Positions 45,883 through 54,558 of a stretch of DNA of 64,000 bases are shown here, in pieces. The stretch spans positions 1 through 64,000 of the forward strand of contig CAJNDS010002721.1 in NCBI GenBank assembly GCA_905221605.1, written 5' to 3'. Under the pieces are notes generated by a model that worked only from the letters and a program-made list of their open reading frames with translations, was not told the origin of the DNA and searched no databases. The position numbers were made by a program, and so were the translations under genes. Origin of the DNA: Symbiodinium natans (taxonomy: Eukaryota; Sar; Dinophyceae; Suessiales; Symbiodiniaceae). Position 1 is the stretch's first letter. Each line of letters begins with the position of its first letter.

Positions 45883-46240
45883 GTTCGAATCGAGGTGGCG
45901 CTCAACCGATCGGAAATGGAAGTCCCCACGGAGTTGTGGCTTGCTGAAGAAGGTGCGCCTGATGGCGAGGATAGTCCGATAGCCTTCCCCTCCTCACCTG
46001 TAAAAAGTTTTGTAAACAGCACCGAGATGCAGCCATTACAGTCGTGGTAAGATGATGGATGCATACGCTGAATTCTTGCAGGTGTCTGTGGTGCAAGATG
46101 GTACATGCAATGGCTTGCCAGGTCGGGTAGATGAGAGCAAGCTGTCTGCACTCACGGCCGTAAGGACGACGCTGCACGCTCCTGGGAGGCACCAGGTCCT
46201 TCGAAGTAAGTTCAACGGATTGAGATCATTGTGGTTGTGA
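45883..46240 (+). CDS. two exons of an unknown protein
   Basis: Exon 45883-45999 (39 codons) follows GATTCCAAG, reads VRIEVALNRSEMEVPTELWL and AEEGAPDGEDSPIAFPSSP, and ends at a GTAAAA donor. The next starts at 46082 after TTCTTGCAG and reads VSVVQDGTCNGLPGRVDESK and LSALTAVRTTLHAPGRHQVL. Both join in phase 0. The octapeptide QDGTCNGL occurs in phage-type RNA polymerases, but nothing else nearby supports that family. Confidence 0.5.
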
Positions 46241-46480
46241 TTGTTGTATGTTTCTTTTCTTTTTGTTGAATATGTTGCCGTGGTGGCGGTTCTGCGGTCG
46301 TGGTTGCGGTCGTTGTTGCTGCTCCTTGCTCCCGCTGCTCCTGCTCCTCCTGCTCTTGTTCCCGCTGCTCCTGCTGCTGTTGTGCTGCTGTTTCTGTTGC
46401 CGTTGAATCTGGTTCTTGCTGCTGTTAGCGTTCTTCTTGCTGTTGCTGTTGTGGTTGTGGCTTCTGTGGTACCTCAAAAC
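46224..46480 (+). repeat. degenerate trinucleotide tract (YTG/GTT-rich)
   Basis: CTGCTCCTGCTGCTG, TTGTTGCTG and TTCTTGCTG units dominate. It creates hydrophobic Leu/Val/Ala ORFs on + and Gln/Asn/Ser ORFs on minus. It lies between two coding blocks and is probably intron. Confidence 0.7.
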
Positions 46481-46512
46481 ACATGCATCAGTTGACTTGA
46501 TACCACACCAAT

Positions 46513-47346
46513 ATGGCTTTGCGGCATCGTCACCTTTCCGAGGCCCTCATCTACCGTCCCAAGAGCCGTTTCCCCTCTCTCGATGCCTTGCTGGAGTCTT
46601 TGTCCACGCTGGAGCATTCCTCGGAGATTCCAGGAGCCCAAGAGGGGCTTAGCTGCTGTGGCTATTGAGAGTGGTGGCAATGAAGATGCAACAGAGCCTC
46701 TTGCTTTCTGCAGCCCAGAGTTGATCAGAATTGCTAAGGCTAGGGAGGCCTTGCAGTAAATGCATGAGTGGTCCAGTTTGTAGCTCAAACTGGCCTTGTG
46801 AAGATGCCTTGGGGGGGGGTTCGCGTGCAGGCCTCATCCATGCAGTGGACTTCGCCTTCTCCCTGTTGGAACCCCTCTCGGAGCTGTTGGGTGGCAAGGC
46901 CTCTCAGGGGTTCTCATGGGCGCTAAGGATGTCCTCGTGTGCTTGGGAACAGGACGCTGCTTTGGCGCGCATGCTGCAGATGTTGAAGCCCAGCAGCTAC
47001 GCACGCTGGGTGCTGTGTTACCCGAGGCAGGACACCTAGTCATTTCCACGCGATGGCCCCTTTGTGTCTGTGCTAATTGTTGTTTCTGGTCGGCAGGTTA
47101 GCAACTTCCAGTATGCCATTGGATGAGAAGGCTCGTGAGGAAGAAGAGGAGGAAACTTTGGCGCAAACTCCTGCCGAAGCGCGGATGCTCTACCTCCTCC
47201 TGAGCAGTCCAGGCTGGACAGGTGTATCGGGTGTGGTTACTGAATTTCGCGGCAATACGACAGGCCAAACAGGAAACGCGGCTAATGAGGCTCTGGACAC
47301 TAGCGAAGATCTTGCGGGTGCTTCGTCCACGGAAGGGGTCAAGTAA
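46513..47346 (+). CDS. multi-exon gene, unknown protein
   Basis: The ATG at 46513 opens MALRHRHLSEALIYRPKSRF and PSLDALLESLSTLEHSSEI. At 46622-46631 the frame changes and continues EPKRGLAAVAIESGGNEDAT, PLAFCSPELIRIAKAREALQ to TAA near 46758. Further exons start at about 46836 after TCGCGTGCAG (GLIHAVDFAFSLLEPLSELL) and at 47097 after GGTCGGCAG (MPLDEKAREEEEEETLAQTP, TGQTGNAANEALDTSEDLAG), ending TAA at 47346. Whether the stops are true ends or lie in introns is unresolved. No family is recognised. Confidence 0.45.
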
Positions 47347-47840
47347 CAAAGAATGCTTTCCGGCACCATAAACTTCTAAAGGCTGACGCACTGTTCTTTG
47401 CGGACCATTGCCTCAATAGACCTCATAAGATGCTGGGGACACCTGATGCCCCCGTGCACCATGCATCTCCGCATTTCCTGGTTTCCAGACGCAGCGCAGA
47501 CAGCTCCACAGCGGCTGGTCGAAATCCTGGACTTCCAGGCGTCCTTCTCAACCTAGCAGAGGATGGTTCAGAATCACGCTAGCCAGTGTTAGAAGCAATG
47601 CTAAGTGTCACAAAGTTTTCACAAAGAGGCTCTCGTGACCACCTTCGAGTGCAGAGTATTCTGCCGGCTGTGCAGGCTTCGGTGACGCTGGCTGCAAGCA
47701 CCTTCGATGCAGCATTTGGACAGGCCATGGCCCTGAGCATTCCCAGATGTGTTTTTTCGCCCAGATGCAGAAAGTCAGCAGAAGTAACATTGCAGAGGCA
47801 TATTGGCTCCAGCATAGAGCGATCACAGCGAGCGGTGGCC

Positions 47841-48377
47841 ATGGATGACAGATCCTCGCGGACAGAGCGCACTGACATATCCAAGCTCCCTTGCGTTTTG
47901 GCCTGCCTTTGTGGATTTGGTTGGGCCGTGATTTGCTTGGCCTTTACATCGGCATCCTTCATGCGGGATGAGCCTGTGAGCAAGCTCATTCTGGGAACAG
48001 TTTGGTGCCTTTTCTTAGGCGGCATGGCTGTGTCAGCATTGGTCTTAGTTCGTTCACCAAAGGCCAAGTCTGGGCACGAGTTTGTTTGGGCATGCGTAAA
48101 CCTCGACAAGCTCGGCGAAGCCACACCACAGTTCAATGTTGTCCGCCTAGAGCCCGGAGCATGCAAGCCTTGTTTAGAGCGAAAAGCCAGCCCAGCGTGG
48201 ACAAAACCATACCCGCAGAAGACGTGCCTTTGCTGCCTGGAAGATTTCCAGTCGCAGGATACGATGGCCCTGCTTCCTTGCGGTCACGTTTACCACGAGA
48301 GCTGCCTTGTGGACTGGTTCTCGACCCGGAAGACGCAAGGCACCTGTCCACTTTGTCGTTACAGCACAATCGTCTAA
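47841..48377 (+). CDS. membrane-anchored RING-H2 finger protein, copy 1, 178 aa
   Basis: The start at 47841 (GCCATGGATGAC) is chosen because copy 2 starts at the equivalent ATG; the frame is open 85 codons further upstream, but that part has no counterpart start. Two hydrophobic segments follow (CVLACLCGFGWAVICLAF and LILGTVWCLFLGGMAVSALV), a two-pass membrane anchor. Near residues 130-174 is a RING-H2: TCLCCLEDF, PCGHVYHESCLVDWF and GTCPLCR, giving the C3-H2-C3 zinc ligands. RING-H2 membrane proteins usually act as E3 ubiquitin ligases with the RING in the cytosol. No intron is present. The stop TAA is at 48375-48377. Confidence 0.82.
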   Translation: MDDRSSRTERTDISKLPCVLACLCGFGWAVICLAFTSASFMRDEPVSKLILGTVWCLFLGGMAVSALVLVRSPKAKSGHEFVWACVNLDKLGEATPQFNVVRLEPGACKPCLERKASPAWTKPYPQKTCLCCLEDFQSQDTMALLPCGHVYHESCLVDWFSTRKTQGTCPLCRYSTIV

Positions 48378-49027
48378 GAAGCGCTGCACCTGAAAAACCT
48401 CGGTGTGACGGTGAGATTGCAGAATCTGAGAGGGGTGTTGCCACCACGATTCCTGAGACGACATACGTTACTGGTTCTTTGACCCGCAAGTGAATTAGCA
48501 ACTTTTAGATCATTTAGGACCGTGGCCTGATTCTGGGCCGCAGGTTTATGCATCCGCACTCCGCCTGAAGGCGGGTGTGAGATCTTTGTTCAGACAGCCA
48601 TGGGCGGCATCGCGTTCGGCAATCGACGATCTAGGTGCCAGAGGATTGCCGATCGAGGTGCTGCTTCTTTAAGATATCTTCTTCTTTCGCTGGCCTGGCC
48701 CGGTTGCTTAATGGCTCCTGACCGCAGGTAGATTGTTGATTTAAGTAGGTCCTTGACCTTTGAAGACAATCGCCGAAAGACCGAAAGAACAGGTTTTTGC
48801 ATTTTGTACAGGATGGATGTACAGGCACTGTTTCCATCATGAGACATCTCGCAGCACAGCCGGTGCTTGACTGGCCTTGCTGCCCCTCTCCAGATTAGGG
48901 AGAAACTGCATGCTTGCTGACTTTCTGTGGAGGTCCTGTCAGGGCAGGGTTTGGGTTAAAGACAGGTCGCTATTGCGCAGACGGGCTGGCTCCAGCGTAG
49001 ACCAATCCAGCACAGCCAGAAACGGCC

Positions 49028-49576
49028 ATGGATGACAGGCCTCCAGCTATGGAGATGGAGCAGATTGAGACATCCAAGCTCCCTTACATTTTGGTCTCCC
49101 TTTGTGGCTGTGGTTGGGTCGTCCTTTGCTTCGCCTTTACATCAGCATCTTTCATGCAGGATGAGCCGGTGAGCTTCGGCAAGCTCGTTCTGGGAATCGT
49201 TTGGTGCTTTGTCTTGGGTTGTACGGCTGTGTCAGCATTGGTCTTCGTTCGTGCACCGAAGCTCAAGCTTGGGCGCGAGTTTGTTTGGGCACACGTGGAC
49301 TTAGACAAGCTCGGCGAAGCTACACCACAGTTTAACGTTGTCCGCCTAGAACCTGGAGCATGCAAGCCTTGTTTAGAGCGAAAAGCCAGCCCAGCGTGGA
49401 CAAAACCATACCCGCAGAAGACGTGCCTTTGCTGCCTGGAAGATTTCCAGTCGCAGGATACGATGGCCCTGCTTCCTTGCGGTCACGTTTACCACGAGAG
49501 CTGCCTTGTGGACTGGTTCTCGACCCGGAAGACGCAAGGCACCTGTCCACTTTGTCGTTACAGCACAATCGTCTAA
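49028..49576 (+). CDS. membrane-anchored RING-H2 finger protein, copy 2, 182 aa
   Basis: It is colinear with copy 1: MDDRPPAMEMEQIETSKLPY, two membrane segments (ILVSLCGCGWVVLCFAF and LVLGIVWCFVLGCTAVSALV) and an identical RING-H2 and C-terminus. It has a 4-residue longer N-terminal half. All eight zinc ligands are intact. The 3' 234 bases are identical to copy 1, whereas the first 330 coding bases differ at many positions. Likely role is ubiquitin ligation at a membrane. Both copies appear functional by sequence. Confidence 0.82.
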   Translation: MDDRPPAMEMEQIETSKLPYILVSLCGCGWVVLCFAFTSASFMQDEPVSFGKLVLGIVWCFVLGCTAVSALVFVRAPKLKLGREFVWAHVDLDKLGEATPQFNVVRLEPGACKPCLERKASPAWTKPYPQKTCLCCLEDFQSQDTMALLPCGHVYHESCLVDWFSTRKTQGTCPLCRYSTIV

Positions 49577-50183
49577 GAAGCGCTGCACTTGAACCTCTGC
49601 AGTCGTGGTGGTCAGATTGCAGAATCTGAGAGGGGTGTAGCCACCACGATTCTGAGGGTGCCATGCTGAGACGACAGCAATCTCTGTGTTCTTTGGCTTG
49701 CATGCGAATTAGCGAAATTTTAAACAGACTTAAGACCGCAGCCTAATTCGGGTTGGGTTGCTGGCTTATAACTCTGCACTCTACACGTGCAGGACTTGAC
49801 AATCTTTGTTCTGACAGCCGCGGGCGGCACCTCACTCGCAAGCAAACACGTCGATACCGCATGCGCACAGCACCCACCCCATGGGATTTCCGATCGAGAT
49901 GCTGCTCGCTTCAAGATATCTTCTTCTTTCATGGGCCTGGTTGCTTAATGGCTTCTGGCCGCAGGTAGATTGTTGATTGTAATTGGGTCCTTACCTGTGG
50001 AGACAATCACCGAAAGATCGAAAGAATATGCTTCCCTTTGCATTTTGTACAGGGTGGATGTACAGGCACTGTTTCCATCATGCAAACATCTCGCAGCAGA
50101 GCCGGTGCTTGACTGGCCTTGCTGCCCCTCTCCGGATCAAGGAGAAAAGTTCTGCTGGAGCCTGCCTGAGGTTCCAGGCCATG

Positions 50184-50285
50184 AAACCCTAAACCCTAAG
50201 CCCTAAACCCTAAACCCTGACCCTAAACCCTAAACCCTAAACCCTAAACCCTAAACCCTAAACCCTACACCCTCAACCTTAAACA
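50184..50285 (+). repeat. CCCTAAA telomere-type repeat
   Basis: About 14 units with a few variants (CCCTAAG, CCCTGA, CCTACAC), directly after the tandem RING-H2 segment. The sequence from 50286 to 50590 holds no clear exon; a TCGCTCTCTCGCTCTTCC run is at 50541-50560. Confidence 0.92.
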
Positions 50286-50593
50286 CCACGGAACTAACAC
50301 CAGTCCACGGAGGTTCGGACCTTCAATGAACACATCGGGCTTGTCCGACTGGCGGCGGCCGCCAGGAACCCAGACCAATGCCTCGAGAACGAGGGCAAAA
50401 GAAACACACATAGATGAACCTATACTTAGAAGGAGAGTAGGTAGCCTTTAACCTTTCTGGGGTAGTAAAATCCCCTAGAATCCCAAAGGTTAACCTAGAT
50501 GAACCTATTAATAACATGCATACGAAAGGTTCATATTCCTCTCTCGCTCTCTCGCTCTTCCACTTTTTTTTTCATATCTGCTGCTGAAAATAG

Positions 50594-53500
50594 GAGGCAA
50601 CAGCAAGTTTTCCCCATCTCGATGAGTCCCAGATCATCCCTCGAGGTGTTGGATGACTTGCGAGCAGCAGGGCACCCAGATTACCAGGCCCACCAGCTTT
50701 TGACCACATTTAGGGTTTAGGGTTTAGGGTTTAGGGTTTAGGCGGAATTTAGGAAGGTAGGTACCTCCTATCCCCTCATATCGTCGAAGCCTGTAGGGAA
50801 TTCGTCGGAATTAGGGAGTTATAGGTACCCTTGTATCCCCTTATATAGTCGAAGCCTGTAAGGGATCAATAGGAAGCTCTAAAATCCCCATGGAGAGCCA
50901 GTAAGGTCAGTCTGCTCTGGTCCGTTCTCAAGTTGAGGGCCCCGTTCGGGGGGCCGCCTTATCATCGTGGCCCCGAGACCTAAACCCTAAACCCAAAAAG
51001 GCTCGAAGCCCTAAGGCTCAAACCCTAGACCCTAAACCCTAAACCCTAAATGCTAAACCCCAAACCCTAAACCCTAAACCCCAAACCCCCAACCCAAAGC
51101 CCCGACCGCCTGGGTGCAGGAGATCCACGTGGAGTGGCCACTCTCCATGGGTTTGGGGGAGATGAAGAACCAACTCTTTGCCCTCCGTGAGCGCCAGGCA
51201 AGGAGCCAATTTTACATAAGAAGCCTTCTACCCCTAGATCCTAAACCCTAAACCCTAAACCCTGAACCAAACCCTAAACCCTAAACCCTAAACCCTGAAC
51301 CCTAGCCCTAAACCCTAACCCCCGCACCTCCGAACTCCTCAGATCCGCTTCCCATCAGGGCAACTGGCGCCGCAAGTTGACGGACGCCCAGCAGACACAC
51401 CCGGCACTTCAGCTGCAACCCAAACATTTCAAGGTTTAGGGTTTAGGGTTTAGGGCTTAGGGGTTAGGGTTTAGGGTTTAGGGTTGCCCTGAACCTTAGA
51501 GTCCTGAAGCTGCACTGTCGTAACCAAACCAGCGGTAGAGGCACAGGTGTTTGAAGCTTGCTTCCTTGAGGTTCTGGGTTTCTTTGCGGCGCGGCAGCTT
51601 GGCTGTCTTCTCAACGCCCTGTCGCGACAGCAACGTGACCGTGTGGAAGAGGCCTCGTCGACTCTGGCTCTCTGCGCTGCCATGTCGGTTTAGGGTTTAG
51701 GGTTTAGGGTTTAGGGTTTAGGGTTTAGGGTTTAGGGCCGATGTTTCGACATCGTGCGCGTGCTGCCCTGTTAGGTTCTGGTTGCAGTCGCCTCCACGTG
51801 GCTTTGGCAATCCAAGGCCTGCCCAAAGATGCATTTTGAAAAGATGATGGTCCATTTTGTGGTAGCCTAATGGGGGCCATCCAAGCTGCCTCCTTCGCTT
51901 GTCGTGTGCGCCGGCGTGCACTTGGCAGTTGATCTCAGTCATGGACGCGTTTTGGTACCCCATTCCAGGAATAGACCGCTCCAAACAAGTCCCACTGTAC
52001 ATGCGGCTTCCCGATTCGATGCGGCCACCAAGCCACCCCCCAAGCCCAGCTGCCTTTTTCGGAGCATCCGAAACCTCCTCTCTTTCTTTCACACTGGGAA
52101 GAACTAAGGAATTGGGGAAGTATACAGCCCTGTAAGGTTGAAGGACACGGACCCAGCACCTCAAAGAATTCACATTGAAAATGGCAGGGCAGCCCTCCTT
52201 AAGCAATTTCTGGGGGTCTTTGCAGCCCTTGAAGGGATTGTGATGTACGAGCATGGACCCTAAACCCTAAGACTCAAGCACCCCACAGTTTAAGGGGCGC
52301 CGAGGGAAGCTTCTTTTCCTCCCCAGAAAGTGAGGTGCGGGCATGGGCCTCCGACCTCCTTGAGCAATGCGTGGTCCAAGACGCTGCCCAGGAACTTTAC
52401 AGAGTTTTTTGGGTTTTTTCAGGGTTTGAACGGTGAGGTATTACCTTCAAGGCCAGTAGAGTGCAATGTCGGGCTGTGATTTTGGGTTTAAAGTTACCCC
52501 TTGTGTCGGCTAACTTTGCGTTCCGGTGACAGAATCGGGCGCCGCTGTCACAGCGACTCGTATTCCTTACTGGTACAAGTTGAAAGCATCGGTTCGGAAG
52601 GGCCTTTCACACACCCGCGCATCACGTCATGAGTGTTCCGCTGAAGCCACGAAGGTGTATATTTCTGGGCGTCCTTGAATATCTTGAATGCCTTGTGCAT
52701 GCAGGATGATGCCGAACGGCTGAAACAAGATTCAGAAAACCTGGAGAACTTGGCCAGCGCGCTCGAGGCGGGGCTAGTTGGTGAACATCTTGAACCTGTT
52801 CATATTGGAGTTCCGAAAATGGGGGAACCCTTTTTGGGGGCCCTTTTAAGGGGGTTCTATTCCATTTGAGGTATAAACGGGGTACCCCTATTTCGGGAAA
52901 TACCAAATGTTGCCGACAGCGAGGAACGCGCCTGTGACGTGCGCAGGCGACGTGGACGCGTCACGGAGCCGAAGCGGTCGTGCGGGCGCCAGCCGCGGCC
53001 AGCGATGCCGGCGAGGCGGCAGAGCACGAAGCGAGACATCACCCCTGAACCCGAAACCCTAAACCCTGAACCCTAAACCCTGAGCCCTAAACCCTACGGC
53101 GGAAGCATGTCAGCAGATTGTAGCAGATGATGGTCTGGGCTTTTCGAGGTGCTTGGGCAGCTTGGCCCTGGAGCCCACGTCTGGGTCTCGAGAGCGGTGT
53201 TCAGCCACATGAGGCTCACTCCTAGGTAGGATAAGGGGGACCCTTAAAGGGGAACCCCTTCTTAACCCTCTTCTGGTTCTCTTAAACCGGGACCTTATTC
53301 AGAGGGTCTATATCCCCAAGGGTCCCCCTAATCCTATCCCCTACTCACTGACTCGTCTCCGAGGTGGTCTTGGCGCAGGACTACTACAGCGCTGTCGCCC
53401 TGCTGCTCCCTGGCAGGATCTGCTACTAATTGCTTAAGAACCCCCAACAAAAATGCACAATATTCTTCCTTGTTAAGGGCAATGTAGGGATTATGATTTT

Positions 53501-53636
53501 CTATTTTTTAGGGGGGTTCTTTAAGCAAGTAGTAGTCTGGTGCAGGATGCCAGGATCAACCTCAGACCTCAGAGTCTCGGAGGGTTTTCTCATGGCTTGT
53601 TGGCCAACACACCCCCAAATTTGGGACCCACTATAG
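50594..53636 (+). CDS. multi-exon gene with telomere-repeat and inverted-repeat introns, unknown protein
   Basis: Exon-like blocks and landmarks: 50594-50714 (SLEVLDDLRAAGHPDYQAHQ), 50906-50974 (VSLLWSVLKLRAPFGGPPYH), 51120-~51197 (EIHVEWPLSMGLGEMKNQLF), 51343-51433 (QGNWRRKLTDAQQTHPALQL), 51547-51687 (VFEACFLEVLGFFAARQLGC, QQRDRVEEASSTLALCAAMS), 52305-52403 (SEVRAWASDLLEQCVVQDAA), 52705-52797 (DDAERLKQDSENLENLASAL), ~52924-53046 (Arg-rich), ~53145-53220, 53364-53421 (VVLAQDYYSAVALLLPGRI) and 53536-53636 (RMPGSTSDLRVSEGFLMACW, stop TAG). Many exons are whole numbers of codons joined in phase 0. Donors are GT, GC and GA. The protein looks soluble and helical. No family is recognised; the 5' end is not found. 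Confidence 0.55.
50715..50743 (-). repeat. TTTAGGG repeat at an intron 5' end
   Basis: Four TTTAGGG units start at the donor; the intron's first bases are GTTTAGGG. Confidence 0.85.
50975..51105 (+). repeat. degenerate CCCTAAA repeats filling an intron
   Basis: The intron 50975-51119 begins GAGACCTAAACCCTAAACCC and is mostly CCCTAAA variants (CCAAAAAGG, CCCCAAA). It ends TGGGTGCAG before the exon at 51120. Confidence 0.8.
51236..51322 (+). repeat. CCCTAAA repeats in an intron
   Basis: About eleven units, some degenerate, between the exon blocks ending near 51197-51236 and starting at 51343. AGATCC occurs at both ends (51235 and 51341). Confidence 0.8.
51434..51485 (-). repeat. TTTAGGG repeat at an intron 5' end
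   Basis: Seven units with one GCTTAGGGG variant; the first G-T of GTTTAGGG is the donor after the exon ending 51433. Confidence 0.85.
51688..51738 (-). repeat. TTTAGGG repeat at an intron 5' end
   Basis: Seven perfect units start exactly at the donor after ATGTCG. The same intron ends near an inverted CCCTAAACCCTAAG at 52258-52271. Confidence 0.9.
51740..52254 (-). CDS. antisense ORF inside an intron, ~172 codons, unknown
   Basis: On the minus strand an ATG at 52254 opens MLVHHNPFKGCKDPQKLLKE, FNVNSLRCWVRVLQPYRAVY, SRMYSGTCLERSIPGMGYQN and QVHAGAHDKRRRQLGWPPLG before running into telomeric repeat. It lies wholly within the intron 51688-52304 of the + strand gene and is flanked on both sides by telomere-type repeats in opposite orientation. 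Composition is coding-like. It could be cargo of the inserted segment, an exon of an opposite gene, or a chance ORF. Confidence 0.4.
53227..53336 (+). mobile_element. introner-like element with terminal inverted repeats
   Basis: TAGGATAAGGGGGACCCTT at 53227-53245 pairs with 53318-53336 (18 of 19 bases after reverse complement). The 5' end starts one base after the candidate GT donor (CTCCTAG, then GTAGG). A 3' acceptor TCTCCGAG lies 27 bases beyond the right repeat. CTCACT flanks both sides. Confidence 0.6.
53423..53535 (+). mobile_element. introner-like element whose inverted repeats reach the splice sites
   Basis: The left end CTACTAATTGCTTAAG (53423 on) and the right end at 53512-53535, finishing AAGCAAGTAGTAG, are inverted repeats over about 23 bases with two differences. 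The intron is 53422-53535 (114 bases): GC donor, TAGTAG acceptor. Removing it joins ATC-T to TC-TGG in frame and leads to the stop at 53636. Confidence 0.7.
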
Positions 53637-53908
53637 GGCACACCAGCGGCCACCAGATCACACTCACTTGAGCCACCTCCAAGGCCCTCGGCCAAATCCT
53701 GAAGGGTCTGAAGTGACGGTGGTGGTTGTAGTGTTGCTAGCATTCTGGATCACTCCTCGGCCCACTTCAAAGCGCTCTAAAGGCTCTGGCCCTTTCTGGC
53801 CCGACGGCTTCGGCCTGCCGCCTGGGAGGCGGCGTTTGCCTGAATGGAAGCATTGAGGGTCTTTAGGACCTTTCGGGTGCATGGGGTGTAAGACGTTTCT
53901 CTTTGTAG

Positions 53909-54215
53909 GTGTGGGAGAGGCTGACGAGACACAATTCTGGAGTTTGTTCGTCTTCTGCGCTGGTGTTCTGGCGATGTCGGTCATGATCTTTTGTGCGAAT
54001 GCAGCGACCGCAGGTGCCATAGGCGCGGTTCTGGCCAGCCGGTTTCTAGACAAGGTGAACTCTCCACTACTGTGCAGAACTCTGTTGAGGTGCTCCCGTG
54101 CCACCTTCGAACCACGCCCGAGTCTGTGCAGTTGCTCTTGCTGAGGCTAGATCATGACCTCCGACGTGTGATGTTCAACTTGGATTGTTTTGCTGACTGG
54201 CCTGGAAGCCTTTAA
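53909..54215 (+). CDS. two exons of a predicted membrane protein, unknown
   Basis: Exon 53909-54054 follows CTCTTTGTAG and reads GEADETQFWSLFVFCAGVLA and MSVMIFCANAATAGAIGAVL, one or two membrane helices. Coding resumes at 54078 with NSVEVLPCHLRTTPESVQLL and LRLDHDLRRVMFNLDCFADW to TAA at 54215. Between them are 23 bases starting GTGAAC and ending GTGCAG. Removing them keeps the frame; without removal a different frame ends at 54144. Either an extremely short intron or a frameshift. Confidence 0.5.
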
Positions 54216-54226
54216 CTACGGTCTGT

Positions 54227-54424
54227 GTGCTTCAGAATCACCATCAGCATTTTTGCAGGGAGCAAAGCTGCTTCGTGAACTTGCGTGAGGTGGGCACACT
54301 GCCAGCCCGGACAATTCTTCGCGCTGCTGCTTCCTGCGGAGGTACCGACGCGCCATCAAGCGCCAAAAGCCCTGAAAAGACTTGTGCAGAGAATGTAACG
54401 ACATTGCTTCACGGATTCATGTGA
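54227..54424 (+). CDS. possible exon, unknown
   Basis: The frame includes FVNLREVGTLPARTILRAAA and SAKSPEKTCAENVTTLLHGF to TGA. No splice signal decides its start. Confidence 0.3.
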   Translation: MLQNHHQHFCREQSCFVNLREVGTLPARTILRAAASCGGTDAPSSAKSPEKTCAENVTTLLHGFM

Positions 54425-54558
54425 CCAACTGAAACCCAGGCTTCCTTTGCTACGCAACAAACCGTGGTCCAGGCTGCCCGGGCCTTAGAACGCGCAGTGC
54501 ATGGTGAGGCTGTGGCTTTGCCCTCCTTTTGTTCTAAGTTGTCAGGTGCATGATGCAG

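Larger units (their letters stand above)
47790..50165 (+). repeat. tandem duplication of a ~1.2 kb segment carrying a RING-H2 gene
   Basis: The segment from about 47790 to 48930 is repeated at about 48970-50165, offset about 1199 bases in the coding part. Homology covers a short upstream stretch, the whole gene and about 550 bases of 3' flank (for example ATGTACAGGCACTGTTTCC near 48820 and 50060). Divergence is moderate except for an identical 234-base tract. Confidence 0.9.

Noticed and set aside
46082-46240. Mitochondrial RNA polymerase gene
   Set aside because: Only eight residues match; the upstream exon and downstream residues do not fit the family.
46241-46495. Hydrophobic 85-codon ORF suggesting a membrane protein
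   Set aside because: It is produced by a degenerate CTG/GTT trinucleotide tract.
47586-47840. Upstream 85-codon extension of RING-H2 copy 1
   Set aside because: The extension has no counterpart in copy 2, while the ATG at 47841 aligns with the start of copy 2.
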